Shown: positions 19,680 to 27,979 of the stretch, piece by piece
Layout: the number at the start of each line of letters is the position of its first letter
Position numbering within the stretch: the first letter of the stretch is position 1
DNA from: Corynebacterium sp. p3-SID1056
GTDB taxonomy: Bacteria > Actinomycetota > Actinomycetes > Mycobacteriales > Mycobacteriaceae
Direction: 5' to 3'
Length of the DNA stretch: 64,000 nucleotides
NCBI RefSeq assembly: GCF_025152525.1
Contig: NZ_JALXXL010000005.1
Location: 128,810 to 192,809 of the forward strand
Position numbers and translations under genes: made by a program
Notes under the pieces: generated by a model
Database searches by the model: none
What the model saw: only the letters and a program-made list of their open reading frames with translations
What the model was told of the DNA's origin: nothing

Positions 19680-21686
19680 CTACCCCACATCAATGGGGTT
19701 GACTTGGATGCGCAGCGGCAGGGTCTGCTTGCGCGCTGCCCGGTGCACCGCGCCCGCCCGCAAAGCCCGCCCCAACTCCGTGCGACCGCGCAAAGGCGAA
19801 CGCACAAGCATGCGCTGCGCCTGGCCAAAGCGGGGCACGTCCCACTCGCCCGGCAAGGTGACGCCGGCTGGCAGGTCCACGGGGCCAAGCACCTCTGCGT
19901 GCTCTGGCAGCTCAACGTGATCGAAGAAGTCTTCCAAGGCATGCCGTGGCGCGTCCACGACGGCAATGTGGACGGCAGGTGGGAAGCGCGCATCCTTACG
20001 GTGCGCGAGCTCAAGCGCGGCGTGCCCGACCACGTCCCACCGAATGAGGTGCTGCACGATCGGCAGCGCCGGGTCTGCCACGACCACCACCTCGCCGCCT
20101 GCACTATGCGGTCGCACGAGCGCTGCCGCTTGCAGCCATTTGGCAAAGGTGTCCTCAGTCGCTCGCAGATCTGGGCGCTGCAAAAGCGCCCACACATCCA
20201 ACAGCACCGCGGCGCCGTAGCCTCCTGCAACGCTCGGTTCAGCCCCCGGTGTGGCCACGATGATGGCGGGCTCGTCTGGCACCGAATCCAGCACCTTCTC
20301 GCCCCAGGAAGTACGCACCCGAAATTGCGCAAACGCCCGACCGAGTTCTTCCGCGGTTCTTTCGGTACCCAGCACCGTCGCCCGGACACGCCGCGATCCG
20401 CAGGCTGGACACACGTGCGCAGGATCCATCCGCCCGCACCACCGGCACGTGGGTGCCGCCGCTTCTTCGCCGGACGGCAGCCCCAGCGGACCGTTGCACC
20501 ACCGGCAGCGAGCCGGCGTCCGGCACTGCCCGCAGGCCAGCGATTGGATATAGCCGGTCCTTGGCACTTGGAAGAGCACAGGTTCACCGCGCTTGAGCGC
20601 ACGACGCGCAGCCATGAATGCCTCGGAGGGAAGGCGCGCGTGGCGTGCGCGCGGATCGCGCTCAAGGGCTATGTCCGAATCACCAGCGGCGTGGATGTGC
20701 GGGCTCAGTTGGCGCAGCACCGGACGCGGCGCGACGAGCTCGTGCATCCAGCCAGATTCGACGAAGAGTTGGGTCTCTGCTGTCCTCGCCCAGCCACCAA
20801 GCACCAGCGGCACTCGCTCCATCGCGGAGCGCGTGGTTAACACTTCGCGCGCATGCACATACGGCGCGCGCGGATCCACCAGGTTCGCGTCACCGTCGTG
20901 CATGAGCACCATGAGTCGCAGGTCTTGTACTGGGGCGAATGCCGCCGAGCGCGTGCCCACAACGATGCGCCCCTGGCCATGCAGGATTGACAGGTAGCGA
21001 GAGTACCGAGCTTGCGGCCCCTGGCTCGCCGTCAGCGTCGTCACCTGCTTTGCGCTGACCAGCTCCCGTATCGCGCGCTCACACGTATCGACGTCGCGTT
21101 GATCCGGCACAACGATCAGGACACCCCCACCGTCGCGAGCCAGCTTGACTCCTAAGGCTGCGAGCGCTGCTGCCCAGTCATCACCGGGTGCCACCTGCCA
21201 CGCAGCGCGCGCCATCTTGCCTTCGACTACAGCGTCGACGAAGCTTTCGCCGAACTCGTAGCTGCTCCACGCGGAGAGGTCAGGTTCGGCCACCTCGCCG
21301 AGCTGCGCCCACGGCGTCGACGTGTCCGTCTCCTCGGCCTTCGCGTGGCGCGCCGGGATGGCGGCGCGGTAGATGTCTGAGCGCACGCCGGCATAGCGCT
21401 GCGCCAGGGCGTCGATAAGCGAGCGAAGCTGCTCCGGGGCGACCTGCTCGGGCGAGATCACTCGCTCGATGAAACGGAGGCTGCCCTCGTGCGAAGAGGC
21501 CGACGTGCGCTCCAGCATTATCGCGTCAACCAGGCGGCCGGCGAAGCGGATCCGCACACGCACTCCCGGCTGCGCTACTTCCGAGTCCTCCTCGGTAACG
21601 AGGTAATCGAAAGGGCGATCAAGCTGCGGCAAGCCAAGCAGTGGCAGTACCCGTGCGACGGGAAGGCGAGCGGCAGGCTGGGACAT
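19680..21686 (-). CDS. priA: PriA-like primosomal protein, helicase motifs lost
   Basis: PriA restarts collapsed replication forks. The 668-residue product keeps the N-terminal DNA 3'-end-binding region (LPVARVLPLLGLPQLDRPFDY) and the zinc-binding cysteines (CGQCRTPARCRWC, CRWCGRMDPAHVCPACG), but the Walker A position reads APGDDWAAAL instead of a GKT loop and the DEAH position reads MHDGDAN. This is the ATPase-dead form seen across actinobacteria. The ATG at 21686 matches the family start MSQPAARLPVAR; an ATG 12 codons upstream (21722) is possible. It lies between metK and def. Confidence 0.93.
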   Translation of the reverse strand: MSQPAARLPVARVLPLLGLPQLDRPFDYLVTEEDSEVAQPGVRVRIRFAGRLVDAIMLERTSASSHEGSLRFIERVISPEQVAPEQLRSLIDALAQRYAGVRSDIYRAAIPARHAKAEETDTSTPWAQLGEVAEPDLSAWSSYEFGESFVDAVVEGKMARAAWQVAPGDDWAAALAALGVKLARDGGGVLIVVPDQRDVDTCERAIRELVSAKQVTTLTASQGPQARYSRYLSILHGQGRIVVGTRSAAFAPVQDLRLMVLMHDGDANLVDPRAPYVHAREVLTTRSAMERVPLVLGGWARTAETQLFVESGWMHELVAPRPVLRQLSPHIHAAGDSDIALERDPRARHARLPSEAFMAARRALKRGEPVLFQVPRTGYIQSLACGQCRTPARCRWCNGPLGLPSGEEAAAPTCRWCGRMDPAHVCPACGSRRVRATVLGTERTAEELGRAFAQFRVRTSWGEKVLDSVPDEPAIIVATPGAEPSVAGGYGAAVLLDVWALLQRPDLRATEDTFAKWLQAAALVRPHSAGGEVVVVADPALPIVQHLIRWDVVGHAALELAHRKDARFPPAVHIAVVDAPRHALEDFFDHVELPEHAEVLGPVDLPAGVTLPGEWDVPRFGQAQRMLVRSPLRGRTELGRALRAGAVHRAARKQTLPLRIQVNPIDVG

Positions 21687-21738
21687 GGTGCCAGATTCTA
21701 GCGCAGCGTTGTGCCGTGGCATGCCCCGCCGCTACCGG

Positions 21739-22953
21739 CTACTTGGCCGCGGCCTTGAGCTCTTCGACCTTATTGAGCTGCTCCCACGGCAGCTCCACGT
21801 CGGTGCGCCCGAAGTGGCCGTACGCGGCGGTTGGGCCGTAAATAGGACGCAGCAAGTCGAGATCACGAATGATCGCGGCCGGGCGCAGGTCGAAGACCTT
21901 GTCCACCGCCTGCTGGATCGAAGCATCGGTGTGGCCTTCGGCGGCCGTGCCGAACGTCTCCACGTACAAACCCACCGGGTTGGCGCGGCCGATTGCGTAG
22001 GCAACCTGCACCTCCACGCGATCTGCAAGGCCAGCGGCGACGATGTTCTTCGCCACCCAGCGCATGGCATACGCGGCAGAGCGATCGACCTTTGAGGGGT
22101 CCTTGCCAGAGAATGCGCCGCCGCCGTGGCGAGCCATGCCGCCGTACGTATCCACGATGATCTTGCGGCCGGTCAGCCCCGCATCCCCCATCGGACCGCC
22201 GAGCACGAATGAGCCGGAGGGGTTGACGAGTAGTTTGGTGTTGTCGTTGTAGAAGCGCTCCAGACCGGCGTCCTTGACCACCCACTCCAACACCTGCGTG
22301 CGCAGCGCCTCGCGGAGTGCATCGCCGTTGAAATCCGGGTCGTGCTGGGTGGAAATCACCACGGTATCCAGGGCGACTGGGCGGTCGCCATCGTACGCGA
22401 ACGTGACCTGCGTCTTGCCGTCCGGGCGCAGCCCCACGACCGTGCCCATCTTGCGTACCTCTGTCAGACGACGGGCAAGGCGGTGCGCCGTAGCGATCGG
22501 CAGCGGCATGTACTCCGGGGTTTCATTCGTGGCGTAGCCGAACATCAGGCCCTGGTCACCAGCGCCTGCCTGATCGTTTTCTTCTTCCGAGTCCTGCTCG
22601 CGCACCTCCTGCGAGGTTGAGACACCGTCGGCGATCTCGGCCGACTGGTCCCCGATGGCGATATTGACACCGCAGGTGCGCCCATCAAACCCAACCTCCG
22701 AGGAGGTGAAGCCGATACCGACGAGCTTGTCGCGCACGATCTTGGCAATGTTCGAGTACGCAGAAGTCTTCACCTCACCCACGACATGCACCTGCCCGGT
22801 GGTCACCAGCGTTTCGACGGCCACGCGCGAATGCGGATCCTGCTGAAGCATGTCGTCCAAAATGGCGTCCGAGATCGCGTCGCAGATCTTGTCCGGGTGG
22901 CCCTCGGTGACGGACTCACTAGTGAACAAGCGGTAGTAGGGATCAGTAGACAA
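21739..22953 (-). CDS. metK: S-adenosylmethionine synthetase
   Basis: It makes S-adenosylmethionine from methionine and ATP. The 404-residue product starts [21 protein letters not shown] after the initiator (His19 in GHPDK), and has [12 protein letters not shown] and [19 protein letters not shown]. The start is a TTG at 22953, chosen because AAAGGAG lies 7 bases upstream and the family begins here; no ATG or GTG fits. The promoter about 140 bases upstream contains an exact McbR-type operator (separate entry), in line with repression by the methionine/cysteine regulator in C. glutamicum. Confidence 0.96.
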   Translation of the reverse strand: MSTDPYYRLFTSESVTEGHPDKICDAISDAILDDMLQQDPHSRVAVETLVTTGQVHVVGEVKTSAYSNIAKIVRDKLVGIGFTSSEVGFDGRTCGVNIAIGDQSAEIADGVSTSQEVREQDSEEENDQAGAGDQGLMFGYATNETPEYMPLPIATAHRLARRLTEVRKMGTVVGLRPDGKTQVTFAYDGDRPVALDTVVISTQHDPDFNGDALREALRTQVLEWVVKDAGLERFYNDNTKLLVNPSGSFVLGGPMGDAGLTGRKIIVDTYGGMARHGGGAFSGKDPSKVDRSAAYAMRWVAKNIVAAGLADRVEVQVAYAIGRANPVGLYVETFGTAAEGHTDASIQQAVDKVFDLRPAAIIRDLDLLRPIYGPTAAYGHFGRTDVELPWEQLNKVEELKAAAK

Positions 22954-23098
22954 TACGGTCTCCTTTTTCGATGCAGCAATAGCGTGTATTACGCACCCGC
23001 GCCAACTGGGAACCACCAGACAACAACGCTGCTCTGTGGTGGCACCGTGGATGGAAACCATGGCGATGCGCGCACGCGTTGCGGCGGGAACTTCACCA

Positions 23099-23127
23099 AG
23101 AATAGACCAAGCGGTCTAAAACTGCAA
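23099..23127 (-). promoter_or_regulatory. metK promoter with McbR-type operator
   Basis: On the minus strand TTGCAG (-35, 23122-23127) and TATTCT (-10, 23099-23104) are separated by exactly 17 bases. Inside the spacer and overlapping the -10 lies TAGAC-N6-GTCTA (23103-23118), an exact match to the operator published for McbR, the repressor of methionine and cysteine genes in C. glutamicum, where metK is a known target. Binding here would block polymerase directly. The predicted transcript start near 23092 leaves a leader of about 140 bases. Confidence 0.75.
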
Positions 23128-23342
23128 TGTTGCCCTGCAGACCAATTGGACGAGATACTGATTCGCTCCACTACCTCGAGGTTTGCAGCGTTGGCGAACG
23201 AGACAACACGATAATCCCGCGTGAGCACCCACACCGAACACCCCGTTACCAACGGGCTTTCCCGCGCCAAGAAGGACGGGTCACCCCGAACGGTGCAGCA
23301 GACGGCCTACGCGTTTGCGTGTCACCGCCTGCCCAGTCAACT

Positions 23343-23547
23343 GCCAGACAAATTCCGCAGGGGCGGAAGATTTGCTTGCCGACACTCCGCCGTCCCGGCC
23401 GACTCGCTGCCGCTTCTCACCCAGCTGGTTCCCAGACTAATTCCGCATGGGCGGAAGTTTCGCTTGTCGACGCTCCACTGTCCCGGCCGACACCCCGCCG
23501 CTTCTCACCCAGCAGACTCCCAGGCTAATTCCGCACAGGCGGAAAAC
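23343..23547. repeat. 88-bp tandem repeat, 2.3 copies
   Basis: Units begin at 23343, 23431 and 23519, each starting CCAGAC or CCAGGC followed by AATTCCGC; the third copy is cut off after about 29 bases. Copies one and two differ at roughly a fifth of positions. Every unit contains the short palindrome TTCCGC-N4-GCGGAA near its start. The array stands just upstream of the DUF222/HNH gene and far from any ribosome site, so it looks like an element boundary or a regulator-binding array rather than coding DNA. Confidence 0.8.
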
Positions 23548-23614
23548 CGGCCGTGCGTTCGGGCAGAATACACGCACCTGTAACAACGGTAGAAATAGGC
23601 GTTTAACTGGCATG

Positions 23615-23643
23615 TTCGAAACGTTCAGCACTCATGTTATGCA
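23615..23643 (+). promoter_or_regulatory. Candidate promoter of the HNH gene
   Basis: TTCGAA (23615-23620) and TATGCA (23638-23643) are spaced by 17 bases, giving a predicted transcript start near 23650 and a leader of about 65 bases before the ATG at 23716. The match to consensus is moderate. Confidence 0.4.
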
Positions 23644-23715
23644 TCCTTGTTAGCGTACGTACATTCGATCCACCCACCACAACACGCCACCACACACCCA
23701 GGGGTGCCCACACCA

Positions 23716-25083
23716 ATGTCCGACACCAAAACACCGCCAAAGACCCCGACCCAAGTCCGAGAAGACATCATCGGCGTCTACACCGCGCTGAGCCAACACC
23801 ACGCCCAAGTACTTTCCGCCATTAGCCAACTATGCGAGCGTGATATCCAAACCGAATACGCCTGCAAAAGCATCCCCGTCTGGCTGATCCGCTACTGCCG
23901 AATGAAAAAATCACGCGCCTACGAATACACCGCAGTCGCCATCAAACTCCGACGCTTCGCCTACCTGTGTGAAGCCTTCCATAGGGGCACAATCGACTAC
24001 TCCACCGTACGACTACTGCTCAAACACATCCACAAAGAAAACGAACACCGCCTCGTCGACATGGCCATCGAACTGGGCTACCACGGCCTTGAAGAAGCAC
24101 TCGCCGGCCAAAAAGACACCGAAATCAACCCGACACCACCCGCCAAAGGCCTACACCTACGCGAAGACGGCAACATCACCCGCGGATGGTTCAGCATGAG
24201 CGCCGTCGACGGCGCACAATTCAAAGCCGCACTCAAAGCAGGAGCCCTCGCCTACCACGCAGGCCTGAACACCATGGCCGACTACGTCGACGAGCACGGC
24301 AACTTCGACGAGACCAAACTCACCACCGCGTTAGAGGAAGCCACCACCCGGCCCGATACAAGCGGAGCAGACATCCTCAATACCGGCTTCGGACTACCAC
24401 CCCAACGCTTCCTGCTCCACGCACTGATGGGCATGGTGCAATTGGTGCGCTCCGGCATGGCCAAAAGCACCCGCCTGGCACCAGCAGCACAAGTCAACAT
24501 CATGATGAGCACCAGCGGCAACGGCTACCTGCCCAACAACAAAGCCGTACCCGCCTTCAACCTCGCCAACATCGCCGCCAACGCCGAAGCCCGCGGCGTG
24601 CTCTTCGACGACCACGGACTCATCATCAACTACGGCCGCAAACGCAGGCTTGTCTCCAAAATCCAAATGGAAGCGCTCATGTCCATGTGGGGGCACCAAT
24701 GCGCAATGCCCGGATGCAATCATGACATGTTCATGCAAGCCCACCACATCGATGAATGGGTCAACGGTGGCCACACCGACCTAGACAACCTCATCCCCCT
24801 GTGCTCATCATGTCACTCCATGGTCACCGACCGCGAAATCCTGATTATGCGCCACGGCGCAGAAATCCACTTCATCGCGCCCGACGGAGCCCGCTGGGTC
24901 TCCAACAACCGCCAAACCCCACAACGCAACGACCACGCACGCCTCCAATGCGAACTCGAAGACTACGGCGACACCTTCGCCGACAAACCAAGCAACCACC
25001 ACAACTGCAAACACGACAACTGCGACACCTGTCAGTGCCCGCCGGAACCAACACCCGACCGCAACGGCGCGCCCAGCACGTAG
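23716..25083 (+). CDS. DUF222 / HNH endonuclease (13E12-type) protein
   Basis: The 455-residue product belongs to the DUF222-HNH family, multi-copy in actinobacteria and related to the REP13E12 proteins of M. tuberculosis. The N-terminal DUF222-like helical region covers about residues 15-300; the HNH nuclease finger is at about 329-366, with CAMPGC, the catalytic-type AHHI, and LIPLCSSCH. The C-terminal tail is His, Asn and Cys rich. Codon use differs sharply from neighbours (AAA, CAA, GAA and AAC are strongly preferred), which together with the upstream repeats suggests acquisition by transfer. ATG 23716 is preferred over a TTG at 23647, which lies too close to the candidate -10 box. The biological role is unknown. 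Confidence 0.9.
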   Translation: MSDTKTPPKTPTQVREDIIGVYTALSQHHAQVLSAISQLCERDIQTEYACKSIPVWLIRYCRMKKSRAYEYTAVAIKLRRFAYLCEAFHRGTIDYSTVRLLLKHIHKENEHRLVDMAIELGYHGLEEALAGQKDTEINPTPPAKGLHLREDGNITRGWFSMSAVDGAQFKAALKAGALAYHAGLNTMADYVDEHGNFDETKLTTALEEATTRPDTSGADILNTGFGLPPQRFLLHALMGMVQLVRSGMAKSTRLAPAAQVNIMMSTSGNGYLPNNKAVPAFNLANIAANAEARGVLFDDHGLIINYGRKRRLVSKIQMEALMSMWGHQCAMPGCNHDMFMQAHHIDEWVNGGHTDLDNLIPLCSSCHSMVTDREILIMRHGAEIHFIAPDGARWVSNNRQTPQRNDHARLQCELEDYGDTFADKPSNHHNCKHDNCDTCQCPPEPTPDRNGAPST

Positions 25084-25124
25084 CCGCAGCGCGGTGTGCT
25101 TGCGTGCCGGCAAAATCCCTCATG

Positions 25125-26381
25125 TCACATGCCGATGTGCTCGATCGCGTCCCAGATCCTCGCCGCTACCTCGTGTTTGGTGCCATCGGTAACCTCGGCT
25201 ACGTTGCCGTCGCGAGTGAGTAGCCAACCGGAATTTCGAGGCTGTCCGAACACCTTGCCGCCGGAGACATCGTTGACCATAAGCATGTCCGCGCCTTTCC
25301 GCGCAAGCTTCGCTTTGCCGTACTCCAGAGGTTGGTCCGTCTCAGCCGCGAATCCCAGAATGCGCGCGCGTGTCTCCCCTGCGTCGCGCATGGTGACCAG
25401 CCCACGTAGGATGTCCGGGTTTTCCACCAGGTGTAGCGTCTCGAGGTCCTCGTTCGCCTGCCCCTTTTTCAGCTTCGAGGTTGCCTCATGCTCCGGGCGG
25501 AAATCTGAAACTGCGGCAGCCATGATGATCACGTCTGCATCGGCGGCACGCTCATGCATCGCGGTATTCATCTCACGCGTGGAACGTACCCGCACGACCT
25601 CGGCACCAGCGGGCGTTTCTAAATCTTCGGTGTTCCCTGCCACGACGGTGACGTGTGCGCCCTTGTGCGCGGCGACGTCGGCAAGCGCGAAGCCCTGGCG
25701 GCCCGAGGACCGGTTACCGATGTACCGCACTGGGTCAATATTCTCCTGCGTGCCGCCCGCGCTAATAAGCACTCGAGTGCCAGAGAGCGACTGCGTAAGC
25801 GGACCAGTGGCGAGTACCGTGCGCGCCATCTGCGCGATCACGTGCGGTTCCAGCAGACGCCCGGGACCTGTGTCCTTCCCCGTGAGGCGGCCATGCGCGG
25901 GCTCGAGTACCGTGATCCCGCGCTCGCGCAGGGTGGCGACGTTTGCCTGCGTGGCCGGGTTCTGCCACATCTCCGTGTGCATCGCTGGCGCGACCACGAT
26001 CGGACAGGTGGCGACGAGCACCGTGGCCGTGAGCAGGTCGTCCGCGCGGCCTGCGGCGATCCGCGCAATCACATCCGCTGTGGCCGGAGCGATAACGATC
26101 AGGTCCGCCTCTTGGCCGACTCGCACGTGCTGCACCTCGTCCACACGCGAAAATACGCCCGTATCAACGGGGTGGCCGGACAACGCCTCGAAGGTAGCCG
26201 GTCCGACAAACTCGAGTGCGCTAGGGGTCGGGACGACACGCACGTCGTCGCCCCCCTCTTTGAAATCCCGAATCAGGTGGCACGCTTTGTACGCCGCGAT
26301 GCCGCCGGCTACGCCCACGACCACCTTTAACGCATGTGCTGGGCTCTTGGACTCGGTGCGCTGTTTGTGAACTTGGCTCAT
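25125..26381 (-). CDS. coaBC: Phosphopantothenoylcysteine decarboxylase/synthetase
   Basis: This 418-residue bifunctional protein converts 4'-phosphopantothenate to 4'-phosphopantetheine in coenzyme A synthesis. The N-terminal FMN-dependent decarboxylase (about 1-190) has VVGVAGGIAAYK, HVRVGQEADLIVIAPATA with the catalytic His, and PAMHTEMW, where many bacteria have Asn in place of the His. The C-terminal CTP-dependent synthetase has ISAGGTQENIDPVRYIGNRSSG. The ATG at 26381 (MSQVHKQ) is chosen; an upstream start would add 11 unsupported residues. It follows rpoZ, with a strong hairpin between them. Confidence 0.95.
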   Translation of the reverse strand: MSQVHKQRTESKSPAHALKVVVGVAGGIAAYKACHLIRDFKEGGDDVRVVPTPSALEFVGPATFEALSGHPVDTGVFSRVDEVQHVRVGQEADLIVIAPATADVIARIAAGRADDLLTATVLVATCPIVVAPAMHTEMWQNPATQANVATLRERGITVLEPAHGRLTGKDTGPGRLLEPHVIAQMARTVLATGPLTQSLSGTRVLISAGGTQENIDPVRYIGNRSSGRQGFALADVAAHKGAHVTVVAGNTEDLETPAGAEVVRVRSTREMNTAMHERAADADVIIMAAAVSDFRPEHEATSKLKKGQANEDLETLHLVENPDILRGLVTMRDAGETRARILGFAAETDQPLEYGKAKLARKGADMLMVNDVSGGKVFGQPRNSGWLLTRDGNVAEVTDGTKHEVAARIWDAIEHIGM

Positions 26382-26405
26382 GGCCACCAAGCATACGCAA
26401 CGCAC

Positions 26406-26441
26406 AACGCCCACCTGCCGACAGGAAGGCAGGTGGGCGTT
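26406..26441. terminator. Hairpin between rpoZ and coaBC
   Basis: A perfect 14-bp inverted repeat (AACGCCCACCTGCC, 8-nt loop) lies between the rpoZ stop and the coaBC start. No T tract follows on the minus strand, so it may only partly separate the mihF-gmk-rpoZ transcript from coaBC. Confidence 0.7.
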
Positions 26442-26479
26442 TACAGCGTGGCTTGCGCCGAAACAGCGCGTCTTTGACG

Positions 26480-26788
26480 TTACTGCCCCTCTTCGTGCTC
26501 CAGGAGACCCGCCTGGATCTCGCGCAGCGCGATGGAAAGCGGCTTCTCGCCGGGCTCCGGTGTCACCAGAGGGCCGACGAACTCGAAGACGCCATCTTCG
26601 GAGTCCTGGTAGAAGCTGTTGATCTGGCGGGCACGCTTTGCCGCGAAAATCACGAGAGCGTACTTGGACGATACCTTCGTCAGCAGCTCATCGATCGGGG
26701 GTGCGGTAATACCTTGCGGGGTGTCGTAGGTCTTCTGCTCCGGTGAATCCGCGGTGACCTGCGACTGATCCTCAGTAATATTGCTCAC
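26480..26788 (-). CDS. rpoZ: RNA polymerase omega subunit
   Basis: Omega helps assembly and stability of RNA polymerase. The 102-residue product has the family core [21 protein letters not shown] (given by its position at residues 26-46), the KRARQIN motif, and a C-terminal helix [12 protein letters not shown]. The N-terminal 25 residues are a polar extension. It follows gmk by 6 bases; mihF-gmk-rpoZ is the conserved actinobacterial order. Confidence 0.96.
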   Translation of the reverse strand: MSNITEDQSQVTADSPEQKTYDTPQGITAPPIDELLTKVSSKYALVIFAAKRARQINSFYQDSEDGVFEFVGPLVTPEPGEKPLSIALREIQAGLLEHEEGQ

Positions 26789-26794
26789 AAAAAC

Positions 26795-27388
26795 CTACTC
26801 GTTTGTCTCGTTGTTAGTGCTGTTCATCAGGATGCTGGCAATTGCCGCGACGGCGTTGTCCACATCGTCGTTGACCACCACATCATCGAACTCGTGTTGC
26901 GCATTGAGCTCTTCACGTGCAGTAAGCAGTCGACGCTGGATTACCTCTTCCGTCTCCGTACCACGGCCGGAGAGGCGCTGTACCAGAATCTCCCACGAAG
27001 GCGGGGCCAAAAAGACAGTCGACGCCTCAGGCATCAGCCGTTTGATGTTGCGCGCGCCTGCGAGGTCTACTTCCACCAGCACGGGACGGCCCGCATCGAG
27101 CGCCTCCTGCACCGGACCAGCCGGGGTGCCGGAACGCTGCAATCCGCCATGAATGTCGGCCCACTCCAGCATCTCGCCCGCATCAATGCGGCGCTGGAAG
27201 TCGTCAGCACTGACAAAGAAGTAGTCTTCCCCGTCGACTTCACCCGGGCGCGGTGCCCGAGTGGTCATTGAGACGGAGAAATACAGATCAGGGACATCGC
27301 TCACAAGCCTGTGCACCACTGTCGATTTACCCACAGCGGAGGGGCCGGCCAGCACGACCAGCCTGCCTCGCGGCGATACCTCAGTCAT
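26795..27388 (-). CDS. gmk: Guanylate kinase
   Basis: It phosphorylates GMP to GDP using ATP. The 197-residue product has the P-loop GPSAVGKST near residues 15-23, the GMP-binding [19 protein letters not shown] segment (about 38-56) and [14 protein letters not shown]. It lies 3 bases after mihF and 6 before rpoZ, clearly one transcript. Confidence 0.97.
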   Translation of the reverse strand: MTEVSPRGRLVVLAGPSAVGKSTVVHRLVSDVPDLYFSVSMTTRAPRPGEVDGEDYFFVSADDFQRRIDAGEMLEWADIHGGLQRSGTPAGPVQEALDAGRPVLVEVDLAGARNIKRLMPEASTVFLAPPSWEILVQRLSGRGTETEEVIQRRLLTAREELNAQHEFDDVVVNDDVDNAVAAIASILMNSTNNETNE

Positions 27389-27391
27389 GCT

Positions 27392-27715
27392 TTAGTCCTC
27401 GGAGAAACCGAAGCGCTCGAGCAGGGCACGACGCTGACGCTCGCCCAGGCCACGCAGACGACGAGTCTGTGCGATCTCCAGCTCTTCCATGATCTCGCGA
27501 GCCTTGACCTTGCCCACCTTCGGCATTGCCTCGAGCAGTGCGGAGACCTTGGTCTTGCCAATGATCTCGTCGGACTCAGCCTTTGCGAGCACGTCCTTGA
27601 GGTTGGTGTCGCCGCGCTTGAGGGAAGCCTTCAGCTCGGCGCGCTGCTTACGTGCCTCGGCTGCCTTTGCAAGTGCTGCCTTGCGCTGCTCATCAGTCAA
27701 CTGTGGAAGTGCCAC
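27392..27715 (-). CDS. mihF: Integration host factor, actinobacterial type
   Basis: mIHF is an essential nucleoid-associated protein of actinobacteria that binds DNA through a helix-two-turn-helix and is unrelated to the alpha/beta IHF of enterobacteria. From the GTG at 27715 the product is 107 residues starting ALPQLTDEQRKAAL after the initiator, exactly like mycobacterial mIHF. GGAGGA precedes the GTG by 4 bases; an ATG four codons upstream lies inside that ribosome site and is rejected. The Lys/Arg/Ala-rich N-terminal helix and the C-terminal RRLRGLGERQRRALL helix are visible. Confidence 0.95.
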   Translation of the reverse strand: MALPQLTDEQRKAALAKAAEARKQRAELKASLKRGDTNLKDVLAKAESDEIIGKTKVSALLEAMPKVGKVKAREIMEELEIAQTRRLRGLGERQRRALLERFGFSED

Positions 27716-27821
27716 TGGTTCCTCCATAAAGTAGTAGTACGTTTCGGTCCAGTCCTACCTAAACCTTCGCTCTGAAAGTACCGGGGCAAAATACCACCGG
27801 TGCAACTCTCAGTTCTGGCTC

Positions 27822-27827
27822 AGTGTA
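27822..27827 (-). promoter_or_regulatory. Candidate extended -10 box of the mihF promoter
   Basis: On the minus strand TGCTACACT forms an extended -10 (TGnTANACT) about 107 bases before the mihF GTG. No good -35 hexamer is present; the extended TG can compensate. One arm of a 9-bp inverted repeat (27836-27844) lies directly upstream. Confidence 0.5.
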
Positions 27828-27835
27828 GCACTGGG

Positions 27836-27932
27836 TTAGTTCCGCCGCGTTGAAGACGTGCCGGTGACGGCACCGCAACTCCTACCGCGCACCGCGCAGT
27901 ATTTCGCCACGTCAACGCTTTGACGGAACTAA
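27836..27932. repeat. Long inverted repeat upstream of mihF
   Basis: TTAGTTCCG at 27836-27844 is exactly complementary to CGGAACTAA at 27924-27932, and similarity continues imperfectly inward for about 15 further bases (both arms contain CGTTGA with ACG). The 79-base interior carries a perfect GTGCCG-GTGA-CGGCAC hairpin (27858-27873). The structure lies between pyrF and mihF and could be a terminator-like RNA, an operator pair or a remnant of a small mobile repeat. Confidence 0.55.
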
Positions 27933-27979
27933 ACTACCAGGCTTTTTGACGAAAAGCGCAAACGCCCCCGCCAACTGCC

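Larger units (their letters stand above)
22954..23715. other. Intergenic region with metK promoter and tandem repeats (762 bp)
   Basis: This is the longest gene-free stretch. From left to right it holds the 140-base metK leader, the metK promoter with an McbR-like operator (23099-23127), a small CCCGTT/AACGGG hairpin near 23241-23257, the 88-bp tandem repeat array (23343-23547), and a promoter-like pair for the HNH gene (23615-23643). Small open frames on either strand show no family resemblance. Confidence 0.6.

Noticed and set aside
19637..20665. N-terminal extension of peptide deformylase
   Set aside because: The extra sequence overlaps priA in another frame and is Arg/Ser-rich without homology; deformylase is complete from 19636.
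22989..23270. Small minus-strand open frame upstream of metK
   Set aside because: It overlaps the metK promoter and operator, has no ribosome site and no recognisable family.
23343..23547. CRISPR array
   Set aside because: The 88-bp units are contiguous with no unique spacers, and only 2.3 copies exist; no cas genes are present.
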